DNA of 31,929 bases from an uncultured Eubacterium sp. (GTDB taxonomy: Bacteria > Bacillota > Clostridia > Peptostreptococcales > Anaerovoracaceae): the NCBI GenBank assembly GCA_900551775.1, contig URXI01000013.1, forward strand, positions 1 through 31,929. The letters are read 5' to 3'. The translations under genes were made by a program, and so were the position numbers. The stretch's first letter is position 1, and each line of letters opens with the position of its first letter. Shown here piece by piece: positions 16,431-23,782 of the stretch. The notes beneath the pieces were generated by a model. That model made no database searches. It was given only the letters and a program-made list of their open reading frames with translations, and was not told where the DNA came from.

Positions 16431-18266
16431 TTACTTATCCTTTTTTGTAAAATCACCGCTGTACAAAACCGTATCCTTTTTATCGATATACCGGACAGTA
16501 ATCGTCACATTCTTAATCCCACTCTTTTCCTCAATTATCGACGCAATCCTTCCAAAGGCAGACACTTCACCTTCCATGGCTTTGCTGATTTCCGCCTTCT
16601 TATCTCCCAGCTCATCTTTGCTACACCTTTCATCAAAGGTGTATTCATAGGTGATCGTATTTCCTTTTACGATGACTTCCCATAAGTCAGCCCTCAAAGA
16701 TGGATGCACCGTTGCAGGGTAAACAACTGTCGATATTGCAGAAAAGCTTCCTGCGTACCAGTCCTCTACGGTTTTATATTTCTTCTCGTCCATTCCGATA
16801 TCTGTAAGTGTATACGCCGCCTCTTCTTTTAAATATGGTTCCAGCGCATAGGCAAAATGATCATCAAAATACCCTGCGGAATATTCCATATTTTCAAAAT
16901 CTGTCTGGCTGTTGACTGAGCCATAAGATTCAACGACAAAATACTCGGTATCATCACCACATACCGTTTGATAAATGCCTAAAACCTTGTCATTATAAAA
17001 CTCATCATCATACGTTTTTTCTTCATCTCTGGCATACAACAAAGCTAATCGCTTATAGGTATAGGACTCATCTCGATAATCATAATTGTCTTTAGCTACA
17101 ATCTCTGCTTTGGCATCCATAGCAGCTATAATGAGTTTGACGTCCTCTTTCTTAATCTCATTGCCGTCTTTAAACCGCCCGATTAATCCCGATACTTTCA
17201 CAGTTATGGAGTCCTTTATCACTTTGATTTTCAGTGATTTAGCTGTCTCAGCGCTATATTCTGCTGTCACTGTCACTTTATCCCCGTTGGACAACCCGTC
17301 CTCTTTGTCGACCTTGTAAGTCACGCTATTGATAAATTCTTCAATCCCAGGTTTTGTTCTGTCATAGTCCAAGTTTCCCATGGCTGGGTATGTAGCAACG
17401 ATCCCATCGCCATCATAACCAGAAAAGGTCGGCTGTGACATCCGTTCCACAAGGTCTATTTCATCGTAATTGAAAAAAGTATCATAAATTTTAAAACCCG
17501 AGAATCCGACAATCACCACCGCAATAGCACTGATAATTCCGATTTTTTGCTTACGACTTAATGCTTTTATGTTTTTGGCTATACTTTTTCTCGCAGCTTT
17601 TGCCTTTTGGACATCAGATTCAAAAACCTGATTGCTATTCTTTCCGGCCTCGATGCCTGTTGGTGCAGCCATAATGACAGATTCCATGCCCGCTCCCTGT
17701 ATTGGCTGCCGTTTTAACATATATAGCAAATACACTGCATAAATTCCTGTACCTATTGCACCAATCAGGCTATAAAAAATGATTCCCACAATAGGAAAAA
17801 TTTCGGTGTACAGACTAATTGTATCTGGAATAAGGCCTAGCATATTCGCTCCATTGCTGCCTCCGCTCAACAGATCTTCAATTCCATCCATACCTTGTCC
17901 CAAAAGACTGCTAATGCTTGAGGCAAAAGAAAAGACCTTCAGAGCAGTATAAACCAATGCTGCACTTGATATGAAGTAGAAAATATAGCACAAATCCCGT
18001 TCATGGTTATGTACATATTGAATAATGCAGCCTATCGCTTGTATCAATGCAACGATCCCTAAAAAAACGATGAGATAAAAAATCATTTTTGTTCCCGAAA
18101 TAACCGATAACAGTATGCTCATACTATTTGTGTGACTATCCGCCGCCTGCGCAAGGCCGCTTATCAGCATGTACGTTTTAATGATTACAAAAATTGAAAG
18201 TGCAAACATTACAACGCAGAGAATACTTTGATTGAATCTGCTCAGATATTTATTTATGACACTCAT
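16431..18266 (-). CDS. Multi-pass membrane protein with large extracytoplasmic C-terminal part
   Basis: 611 residues, not assigned to a named family. Four membrane segments lie in the first ~185 residues (about 14-35, 62-85, 93-113, 155-182). A cytoplasmic basic stretch (KAKAARKSIAKNIKALSRKQK) follows, then a fifth segment (~245-265, IGIISAIAVVIVGFSG). The C-terminal ~340 residues should lie outside. They begin with FSGYDGDG, a motif seen in clostridial TcaA-like and zinc-ribbon membrane proteins, followed by beta-rich sequence of unknown function. The frame opens at 18401, but ATG 18266 has AAAGGAAG seven bases upstream and the membrane segments start soon after. The gene is 19 bases downstream of the first gene of the operon. 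Confidence 0.8.
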   Translation of the reverse strand: MSVINKYLSRFNQSILCVVMFALSIFVIIKTYMLISGLAQAADSHTNSMSILLSVISGTKMIFYLIVFLGIVALIQAIGCIIQYVHNHERDLCYIFYFISSAALVYTALKVFSFASSISSLLGQGMDGIEDLLSGGSNGANMLGLIPDTISLYTEIFPIVGIIFYSLIGAIGTGIYAVYLLYMLKRQPIQGAGMESVIMAAPTGIEAGKNSNQVFESDVQKAKAARKSIAKNIKALSRKQKIGIISAIAVVIVGFSGFKIYDTFFNYDEIDLVERMSQPTFSGYDGDGIVATYPAMGNLDYDRTKPGIEEFINSVTYKVDKEDGLSNGDKVTVTAEYSAETAKSLKIKVIKDSITVKVSGLIGRFKDGNEIKKEDVKLIIAAMDAKAEIVAKDNYDYRDESYTYKRLALLYARDEEKTYDDEFYNDKVLGIYQTVCGDDTEYFVVESYGSVNSQTDFENMEYSAGYFDDHFAYALEPYLKEEAAYTLTDIGMDEKKYKTVEDWYAGSFSAISTVVYPATVHPSLRADLWEVIVKGNTITYEYTFDERCSKDELGDKKAEISKAMEGEVSAFGRIASIIEEKSGIKNVTITVRYIDKKDTVLYSGDFTKKDK

Positions 18267-18285
18267 ATGTTCTTCCTTTCTAAAA

Positions 18286-18807
18286 TCATTGTGCGTTATT
18301 GTCGATGAAACCTTCATTAGCAATTGCTGCTCTTTCGTTCGTAATATTCTTAATACTGTTATCGCCTTTGAATAGTACGAAGCCCGCCCATATTCCTGCA
18401 CCTAAGGAAATATAACCTGCTAATTTTGAAATACCAAGATACCCGACAAATGCACCCACAACAGTGATTGGCTGTTCTACATCATCTATATTTAAAACGT
18501 TTCCATAGAATGCAAGTCCGTTGCATGCCGTAATCAGCATCAACACGGCGCAGATTATACCGACGGCGTAAATATTTTCCTTTTCTCCCATTCGAAAGTA
18601 TTTATAGCCTGCAATCCCTAAAAAACAGATACTTATAACAATCATAAAGTACATCAACACCTTCAGGCCAGGCACACTTGATTCAAACATGTCATTATCT
18701 AAGACTGACGTACTAATTATCGATCCGCTTTTAGATAGATTAATCATTGCGATAACTCCTATGACAATCATACCGATACAAATCATTTTTTTGTTCATTC
18801 TTTCCAC
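18286..18807 (-). CDS. Small integral membrane protein, first gene of the envelope operon
   Basis: 173 residues, family not recognised. Hydrophobic segments near residues 8-24, 49-68, 78-97 and 118-148 suggest four membrane helices and a short soluble tail. The GTG at 18807 is preferred because it stands ten bases after AAGGAGG, and because the MERM start is shared with the secreted-protein gene at 21470, whose leader is related. It opens a run of five closely spaced minus-strand genes (18807 to 12910). Its promoter carries a Crp/Fnr-type dyad (18848-18889), so the whole run may be under control of the regulators at 22-23.6 kb. Confidence 0.75.
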   Translation of the reverse strand: MERMNKKMICIGMIVIGVIAMINLSKSGSIISTSVLDNDMFESSVPGLKVLMYFMIVISICFLGIAGYKYFRMGEKENIYAVGIICAVLMLITACNGLAFYGNVLNIDDVEQPITVVGAFVGYLGISKLAGYISLGAGIWAGFVLFKGDNSIKNITNERAAIANEGFIDNNAQ

Positions 18808-18847
18808 AATACTAAATCCTCCTTCTTATATATACTGCTCAACCCTC

Positions 18848-18889
18848 ATTATATTTGATTTCTACATTTCCCACATTAACCCAGGTTAA
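18848..18889 (-). promoter_or_regulatory. Class II Crp/Fnr-type promoter of the envelope operon
   Basis: TTAACCCAGGTTAA (18876-18889) is a TTAAC-N4-GTTAA dyad. Its centre is 32 bp from the centre of TATAAT (18848-18853, minus strand), which puts the site at about -41.5, the position of class II CRP/FNR activator sites. There is no good -35 hexamer, as expected for an activator-dependent promoter. Confidence 0.7.
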
Positions 18890-18928
18890 CACTTCACCTT
18901 CTTTCGTAAAAAAACAGGAGATTTTTGC

Positions 18929-18957
18929 TTTACCTTTTTCTCTAATATGAATATAGT
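18929..18957 (+). promoter_or_regulatory. Promoter of the first MNT/HEPN copy
   Basis: TTTACC (18929-18934), a 17-bp spacer, TATAGT (18952-18957), 27 bases before the ATG. The same arrangement, with TATAAT, precedes the second copy at 21600-21628. Confidence 0.65.
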
Positions 18958-18983
18958 TATAGTTAAGGGAAAGGAGCAATCAG

Positions 18984-19310
18984 ATGGATAAGCGAATATG
19001 TGACGAGTTTACAGATGGTATCCTCAAGTTCATGCCAGAACAGGTTGTTGAAATCATCCTCTACGGTACTGTTGCCCGCCAGACAAATGACAAAGGCTCA
19101 GATATAGACATTACTCTATTAATCCGTGGAAGCTTAAATAACGATACCGAAGATAAACTCTCCGATTTTATCGTTGATATGAATTTAAAGTATGATAAAG
19201 TCTTTTCCGTTATCGATATTGACTATGATCACTTTTTAAAGTGGCTCAAGATATTGCCATTCTACACGATCATTGAGAACGAGGGAATTACGTTATGGAA
19301 GGCGGCATAA
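18984..19310 (+). CDS. MntA-like nucleotidyltransferase antitoxin, first (degenerating) copy
   Basis: 108-residue minimal nucleotidyltransferase, close paralogue of the protein at 21658. In MntA/HepT-type modules this protein neutralises the HEPN RNase by AMPylating it. The motif GSX10DXD is present as G28-T29-X10-D40-I-D42: threonine replaces the serine found in the second copy and in the family. Whether it is still active is open. AAAGGAG lies seven bases before the ATG. Its partner gene, overlapping the 3' end by 16 bases, is a pseudogene, so this copy either protects against the intact HEPN encoded 2.7 kb away or is decaying. Confidence 0.88.
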   Translation: MDKRICDEFTDGILKFMPEQVVEIILYGTVARQTNDKGSDIDITLLIRGSLNNDTEDKLSDFIVDMNLKYDKVFSVIDIDYDHFLKWLKILPFYTIIENEGITLWKAA

Positions 19311-19543
19311 AAGAATTATATTCTGGAATTATCCCCTACATTAATTGACGCTATATCAAAGCGGATATTTTTGATAAAACGCGGTCAAAGATGTTGGATA
19401 CAACTTATCGTTTAAGAGAAAAATCTGATTACCAAGGCTTCTTCATTGTTTCAAAGGGTATGGCCTTTGAGTAACTCGAAAAGGCACAAATTATAACTAA
19501 AATGCTCCAACAATATTTAGATGAACGTTGGGCCAAACTCTAA
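19295..19543 (+). pseudogene. HEPN toxin remnant (HepT-like) with 52-codon deletion and two stops
   Basis: Aligned with the intact HEPN gene at 21969, this copy keeps the start (MEGGIKEL), loses a net 52 codons in frame, resumes at SGIIPYIN, and keeps the tail to ERWAKL. In-frame TGA (19346-19348) and TAA (19472-19474) interrupt it. The deletion removes the R-x6-H catalytic segment (NRSYYSIFH in the intact copy). The gene start overlaps the MNT gene exactly as in the intact module. Confidence 0.88.
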
Positions 19544-19588
19544 GAAGAAGACGCATGGTTCACGTTTCCTTAACCCTACGTCTTCTTC
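19544..19588 (+). terminator. Hairpin after the HEPN remnant
   Basis: GAAGAAGACG (19544-19553) pairs perfectly with CGTCTTCTTC (19579-19588) across a 25-base loop, directly after the stop. No T-run follows, so termination is uncertain. Confidence 0.35.
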
Positions 19589-19637
19589 CCCTCTTCTCAT
19601 GAACCCAAAAACTTTCAAGGGCAACATATGGATCCTT

Positions 19638-19985
19638 TCAATTTTGTGGATTCTTATAAAGTCTTATGGTAGTACCTTCGTTTGACAATATCATCATATC
19701 ATCCTCAAATTCGACATTCAGGTACTCCGATTCTCCATCGGGATCGGTTATGATTAATTCATCGTCCTCAATACTCCATGAGCCTTGCTCACTGCTGTTG
19801 CTAATTTTACATGCACCATCTTTGAGGAACTCAATATAATTCTGACTGTTTTTAAAATACCAAACTCCTTCAATATCATCTTCTAATCCGCATGACACCA
19901 TCAACACCAAGAGCAAAACTAAGTTCATGAGACCAATTACTCGTCTAAGATTCTTATTCATTTCGTATATTTTCATTTCTATCAA
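19638..19985 (-). CDS. Small lipoprotein, lipocalin-like/DUF-type
   Basis: 115 residues, family not identified. A signal segment (LMNLVLLLVLMVSC) ends at C32 with MVSC as a slightly atypical lipobox; the mature part is acidic. It has the pattern GVWYFKNSQNYIEFLKDGACKI ... GSWSIEDDELIITD (written here with the middle omitted), which is like small clostridial lipoproteins with a lipocalin-type barrel in which a W-x-F ... G-x-W framework is typical. A strong AGGAGGAGG site lies 13 bases before the TTG at 19985 and 22 before the ATG at 19976, so the TTG is preferred with reservation. It lies downstream of the secreted PPC-domain pseudogene in the same direction and may be co-transcribed with it. 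Confidence 0.65.
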   Translation of the reverse strand: MIEMKIYEMNKNLRRVIGLMNLVLLLVLMVSCGLEDDIEGVWYFKNSQNYIEFLKDGACKISNSSEQGSWSIEDDELIITDPDGESEYLNVEFEDDMMILSNEGTTIRLYKNPQN

Positions 19986-20036
19986 TACTAGAAATGAGCC
20001 TCCTCCTAATTTATTTCACAGATAATGTTCTGTCCT

Positions 20037-21470
20037 TTATAACTTAATCTTCCGTACCGTACTGAACTTCCCATAGATACGCTCCCCGTCGCTGTTCTGG
20101 CTGTAACCACGGACTTTCACATAATAGGTGCCTTTGGTTAGCGGTCCTATTGTAAAGGAGCGGCCGTCTGCAACATACTTTGATGCACCTTTGAACTTAG
20201 TATTTCTAGCCAAGTAAACCTGGTAGCCTTCTGCATAACTGGATTTTCCCAGCTTCACATAAATGCTTCTATTTCCAGACCAGTTTTTCTTTGTCTTTTT
20301 AAAGGTAGTAATTTTGATCCGAGTCGGCGCTTTTGTTGTAGCCGCGGTCAAACTGTAGGCTCCATTATACGAATCGTAAGAATTCTTAATCTGCAAGTAT
20401 TAAATTCCTGCTGATAGTTTATATATTTTCTTTAGCGTGGCGCTCTTTGTATTATCATTCCACCATATAAAATCTCTTTTAATTTGCTCTCCATTTTCGT
20501 CATATAAATACAGATACATGCTTGATATTTTTGAGTTTACTGAGAACGTCACGTTCCTTTTCGATGGGATTGTAACCTTATAAAAATCCGTATCTCCCTT
20601 TACACCAATAAGCCCTGATACTTTATCTCCTAAATTTATTTGCTGAGCCTGTTCCATCGTATCATTCGGTTCTTTTTCTGTACTTCCAATTTCCGTAAAT
20701 GCTTGTTTAAAGGAATACTTTCCATCGTCACCACCGCTCAGTACTGCAACATAGTAAGTGCCACTTTCTAATGCGTACTCAAAGGATTCGACCCCTTGTT
20801 TTAAGTTATCATTCCAAATATAAAAATTGGATTCTATTTTGTCTCCTGTTTCGTCCAAAAGCTCAAATTTTAGCGTATTCATATAGAACTTCAAATTATA
20901 TTTGACAATCCCCGGATCTTTGACTTCTAGTTTATATATGTCGATTTCATCATCTGACACTTTCGAAATAACGCCGTTTACAGTTGTCGTCAAGGGTAAA
21001 TCATGTGCAGAGGCTATGGTATTGTCATATGCCACATCAAAGTTATCCAACTCTACCGTGTTATAACTAAATGAATAGTTTCCTTGATCTGCAAAGCCAA
21101 TCCCAATATAATATACTCCTGGATTCAAATAAAAACTGTGCTTTTCTGTTGCCTGATTCGTATCGTCGTCTGCCACTAGTGAGGAATTATAAACTTTGTT
21201 CCCTGCCGCATCATAAATGTTAAATTCACTATAACCAATATGGCTGGTATAAGTTACTTTTAGTTCTACAGATGTTTTTGACGGCACAGTATATTTGTAA
21301 TAGTTTGCACTATTAGATTCTGCAATTGTCCCCTTTACTGTCCCGCTTGTCCCGATGCTGGCCGCACTGGCCAATGGACTTCCATCATCTGCCCATGTCG
21401 GTACTGCCAATGCAAAACAAAGGCAAAAAGCGCACACAAAACACACCCACTTTTTCATCATTCTTTCCAT
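20037..21470 (-). pseudogene. Secreted protein with three PPC-like domains and C-terminal FN3-like domain, interrupted by a nonsense codon
   Basis: A signal peptide (VCFVCAFCLCFALAVPTWA) is followed by three repeats of the pre-peptidase C-terminal (PPC) kind: about residues 45-140, 145-245 and 265-356. Marks are GTVKGTIAESNSANYYKYTV, GVYYIGIGF, GTYYVAVLSGG and EPNDTMEQAQ. In the last repeat the usual GTYY strand reads G-I-stop-Y (TAA at 20400-20402). The same frame continues for 121 codons with QIKNSYDSYNGAYSL, then an FN3-like module (KAPTRIKITTFKK ... YQVYLARNTKF). A TAT-to-TAA change explains the break, giving a truncated secreted product or none. Start ATG 21470 has GGAGG nine bases upstream. 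Its promoter carries a Crp/Fnr-type dyad. A sequencing error is the alternative. Confidence 0.82.
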
Positions 21471-21513
21471 ACTGCTTATCCTCCAATTAAATATCAAATT
21501 TTCCGATATTTTT

Positions 21514-21555
21514 ATTATGCCACATGTGATTTGACCTGACATTAACCCAGGTTAA
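21514..21555 (-). promoter_or_regulatory. Class II Crp/Fnr-type promoter of the PPC-domain gene
   Basis: TTAACCCAGGTTAA (21542-21555), identical to the site at 18876, is centred 32 bp from CATAAT (21514-21519, minus strand), a 5/6 match to the -10 consensus. The predicted start of transcription is near 21507. Confidence 0.65.
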
Positions 21556-21599
21556 CTCTTGCCCTTCTTCCACCAAAAAACGGGACATTTATTTTTTTC

Positions 21600-21628
21600 T
21601 TTACCTTTTTCTCCAAGATGGATATAAT
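21600..21628 (+). promoter_or_regulatory. Promoter of the intact MNT/HEPN module
   Basis: TTTACC (21600-21605), a 17-bp spacer, TATAAT (21623-21628), 29 bases before the ATG and divergent from the PPC gene promoter. Confidence 0.7.
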
Positions 21629-21657
21629 GATTAATAGATAGGGAAAGGAGCAGGCAG

Positions 21658-21984
21658 ATGGATCAGCGAATATATGATGAACTTACAGGCGGTATTCTCA
21701 AGGTTATCCCAGAGCAGGTTGTCAAAATCATTCTTTACGGCTCTGTTGCACGTCAAACGGATGACAAGGAGTCGGATATAGACATTGCCCTATTAATCAA
21801 CGGAAACTTAAGTAATGAGATTGAAGACAGGCTTTCTGATTTCATTGTTGATATGAATTTGAAGTATGATAGGGTTTTTTCTGTCATCGATATAGATTAT
21901 GACCACTTCTTGAAGTGGCTGAAGATACTGCCGTTTTACATGAATATTGAAAAAGAGGGGATTACGTTATGGAAGGCAGCTTAA
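21658..21984 (+). CDS. MntA-like nucleotidyltransferase antitoxin, intact copy
   Basis: 108-residue minimal nucleotidyltransferase. It carries the full GSX10DXD motif (G28-S29, D40, D42; LYGSVARQTDDKESDIDI) used by MntA-type antitoxins to transfer AMP onto the HEPN toxin. AAAGGAG lies seven bases before the start. It overlaps the HEPN gene by 16 bases, the usual compact layout of these type VII toxin-antitoxin modules. About 80% identical by eye to the first copy at 18984. Confidence 0.92.
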   Translation: MDQRIYDELTGGILKVIPEQVVKIILYGSVARQTDDKESDIDIALLINGNLSNEIEDRLSDFIVDMNLKYDRVFSVIDIDYDHFLKWLKILPFYMNIEKEGITLWKAA

Positions 21985-22373
21985 AGGAACTTTCCCAGTA
22001 TCGCTTTCGTCGCTCACTGGAAGATTTAGACACCGCCAAAGTATTATATGAGGAAAATCATTTAAAATCCTCTATCAATCGTTCTTACTATTCCATCTTT
22101 CATGGGCTGCGTGCCGTGACTGCACTTGATGGCTTCGATTCCAGCAAACATTCAGGGATTATCTCTTATATTAATCGTTACTATGTCAAAGAAGGTATCT
22201 TTGATAAGAACTTATCTAAAATACTGGATACTACTTATCGCCTAAGAGAAAAAGCTGATTATCAGGATTTCTTTATTGTCTCAAAAGACATGGCTTTTGA
22301 GCAGCTCGAAAAAGCACACGCCGTATCGAAAATTCTCCAGCAATATTTAGATGCACGTTGGTTGACCCTCTAA
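21969..22373 (+). CDS. HepT-like HEPN-domain toxin, intact copy
   Basis: 134-residue, mostly helical HEPN protein, predicted RNase. The catalytic R-x4-6-H pattern is R38 ... H45 in INRSYYSIFHGLRA, the typical aromatic-rich HEPN helix. The start ATG lies inside the end of the antitoxin gene, so translation is coupled. A bidirectional terminator follows immediately. Compared with the remnant at 19295 it shows what the first copy lost. Confidence 0.9.
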   Translation: MEGSLKELSQYRFRRSLEDLDTAKVLYEENHLKSSINRSYYSIFHGLRAVTALDGFDSSKHSGIISYINRYYVKEGIFDKNLSKILDTTYRLREKADYQDFFIVSKDMAFEQLEKAHAVSKILQQYLDARWLTL

Positions 22374-23044
22374 GACTCTGCTTGCCCTTCTCCCACAAAA
22401 AAAACAGGAGTTTTCGCTCCTGCTTTTTGTAAATTTCTATTTCTTAGGCTGTTTCTTCTCCGATATTGTACCCCCCCCCCACGCAGTTCTCTGCGCAGGC
22501 GGCTCAGGGTGACCGGTGTCATCCCCAGGAAGGATGCGATATCTTTGTGGCTGACAAGGTCGATCAGCCCCGGATAGGTATCAAGGAACCACTGATACCT
22601 GCCCATGGCATCATACTTGTATAGAATCTGTTTCAGCTTCAAATGCTCTTCAAGGGAATTTACCAACAGTTCATTATAAACATAGACTAATTCCGTATAC
22701 TGCTCCAGCAGTGCTTTGATCGTCGCAATGGGCACACGGACGCATATTATATCCGTTTCGGCTACCAGACTGGTTTCTGCTGGCGAATCCAGATCGTGGC
22801 AGGCCATGGCAGGCATACCGCAGCGACAGCCAAAGCATTCCGTCACTTCCTTTCCATCGACGCTCTCGTAATAACCTCTGCAGATTCCCTCCACCAAAAA
22901 GGTGATCGACGACTGTCTCTTCCCCCTTTTTACTATATGCTCTCCCTTTTTCAACTTGATAAAGGTCGATACGCTGCATAATTCCCTCAAAAGTTCTTCA
23001 TTTGTAATCCTTAGCGATTCGGTAAAAAACTCTCGCAGTGTCAT
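22370..23044 (-). CDS. Crp/Fnr-family transcription regulator A, with frame-deciding G tract
   Basis: As sequenced, 224 residues. Residues ~20-125 form a cyclic-nucleotide-binding-like beta barrel without the cAMP-contact signature. Residues ~165-188 form the HTH (HKDIASFLGMTPVTLSRLRREL). Cysteines at 70, 73, 75 and 82 (CFGCRCGMPAMAC) form a cluster that could hold a metal or Fe-S group. After R188 a run of 10 G fixes the frame. With 10 the protein reads 33 more residues straight through the terminator hairpin and overlaps the HEPN gene end. With 9 it stops at 22444 (199 residues); with 8 or 11 at 22437 (201-202 residues), just before the terminator, which looks like the native end. The start overlaps the stop of regulator B by four bases (ATGA). 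Confidence 0.88.
   Translation of the reverse strand: MTLREFFTESLRITNEELLRELCSVSTFIKLKKGEHIVKRGKRQSSITFLVEGICRGYYESVDGKEVTECFGCRCGMPAMACHDLDSPAETSLVAETDIICVRVPIATIKALLEQYTELVYVYNELLVNSLEEHLKLKQILYKYDAMGRYQWFLDTYPGLIDLVSHKDIASFLGMTPVTLSRLRRELRGGGVQYRRRNSLRNRNLQKAGAKTPVFFVGEGQAES
22397..22428. terminator. Bidirectional terminator between HEPN and Crp/Fnr genes
   Basis: CAGGAG (22405-22410) pairs with CTCCTG (22417-22422). On the plus strand CTTTTTG follows; on the minus strand a run of eight T follows. It serves both convergent units. Confidence 0.88.
22471..22480. repeat. Homopolymer of 10 C/G inside a regulator gene
   Basis: Ten C on the plus strand (G on the coding strand) directly after the HTH-encoding part of regulator A. 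A change by one or two bases swaps the C-terminus between three endings. Confidence 0.9.
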
Positions 23045-23625
23045 TTTGGCGTTCCTCCTTCTCGCAAAGTCCGGCGCAGACGGCTCAAACTCTCCGGCAT
23101 CATGCCCAAAAAAGATGCGATATGCTTATGGCTGATGATATCGATCAGGCCAGGATATTCTTCGAGAAACCATTGGTAACGACCCCTGGCATCAAATTCC
23201 TGCATGACCTTCTTGATGCTATTATGTCGCTCTATGCCTTGTATCAGCAAATGGTTATACGCCTGCTGCAATTCGGGATAGATATGATTTAATTGGATGA
23301 TTTCTTTGATCGGCAGCTGTAGGCATTTGCTGTCCGTTGCAGATTCTATGCTGATCTCAGAAGCCTCTTCCAGTCTGGTACAGGCCATCGCCGGTTCACC
23401 GCAGCGAAATCCCAGACAGTCCGTAATTTCTTTCCCCTCCACATTTACATAATATCCTCGGAAAACGCCCTCCAAAATCAAATAAATATGGCTTTGCAGC
23501 TCATCCTGCCTTACGATCAGATCGCCCTTCTTAAAATAAACGATCTTTGCTAAGCTGTTCACCTTGTCAATCAGCCCATCATCTGTCAAACCAATGACCT
23601 GTCTGAAAAAATCTCGTGTCTCCAT
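23041..23625 (-). CDS. Crp/Fnr-family transcription regulator B
   Basis: 194 residues, tandem paralogue of regulator A and upstream in the same operon. It has the same barrel (KKGDLIVRQDELQSHIYLI, VEGKEITDC) and HTH (HKHIASFLGMMPESLSRLRRTL), ending LREGGTPK. Cysteines align with those of A at 70, 75 and 82, but residue 73 is Phe. Proteins of this type bind N4- or N6-spaced dyads and activate or repress promoters. Weak GAGG nine bases before ATG 23625. The promoter has a dyad at -41.5 and a second, imperfect one over the start of transcription, suggesting autoregulation. Whether A and B bind as homo- or heterodimers is unknown. Confidence 0.92.
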   Translation of the reverse strand: METRDFFRQVIGLTDDGLIDKVNSLAKIVYFKKGDLIVRQDELQSHIYLILEGVFRGYYVNVEGKEITDCLGFRCGEPAMACTRLEEASEISIESATDSKCLQLPIKEIIQLNHIYPELQQAYNHLLIQGIERHNSIKKVMQEFDARGRYQWFLEEYPGLIDIISHKHIASFLGMMPESLSRLRRTLREGGTPK

Positions 23626-23650
23626 TCTATGTAACCTCGTCGTAATTTTC

Positions 23651-23706
23651 TTAACCTATGTTTATTTTAACTGAGCCTGATAGGAAAATCATTAACATAA
23701 GTTAAT
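23651..23706 (-). promoter_or_regulatory. Autoregulated promoter of the Crp/Fnr pair
   Basis: ATTAACATAAGTTAAT (23691-23706), a perfect N4 dyad, is centred 32 bp from TAAAAT (23664-23669, minus strand). A weaker dyad, TTAAC-CTAT-GTTTA (23651-23664), is centred at 23657.5, the predicted start of transcription, where binding would block it. Confidence 0.7.
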
Positions 23707-23782
23707 GCTATCATACCAACAGCATAATTTTTTACAGTCACACTGATTTCTCATCCCTTTGAAACGCTGGCAGATACAAAGA

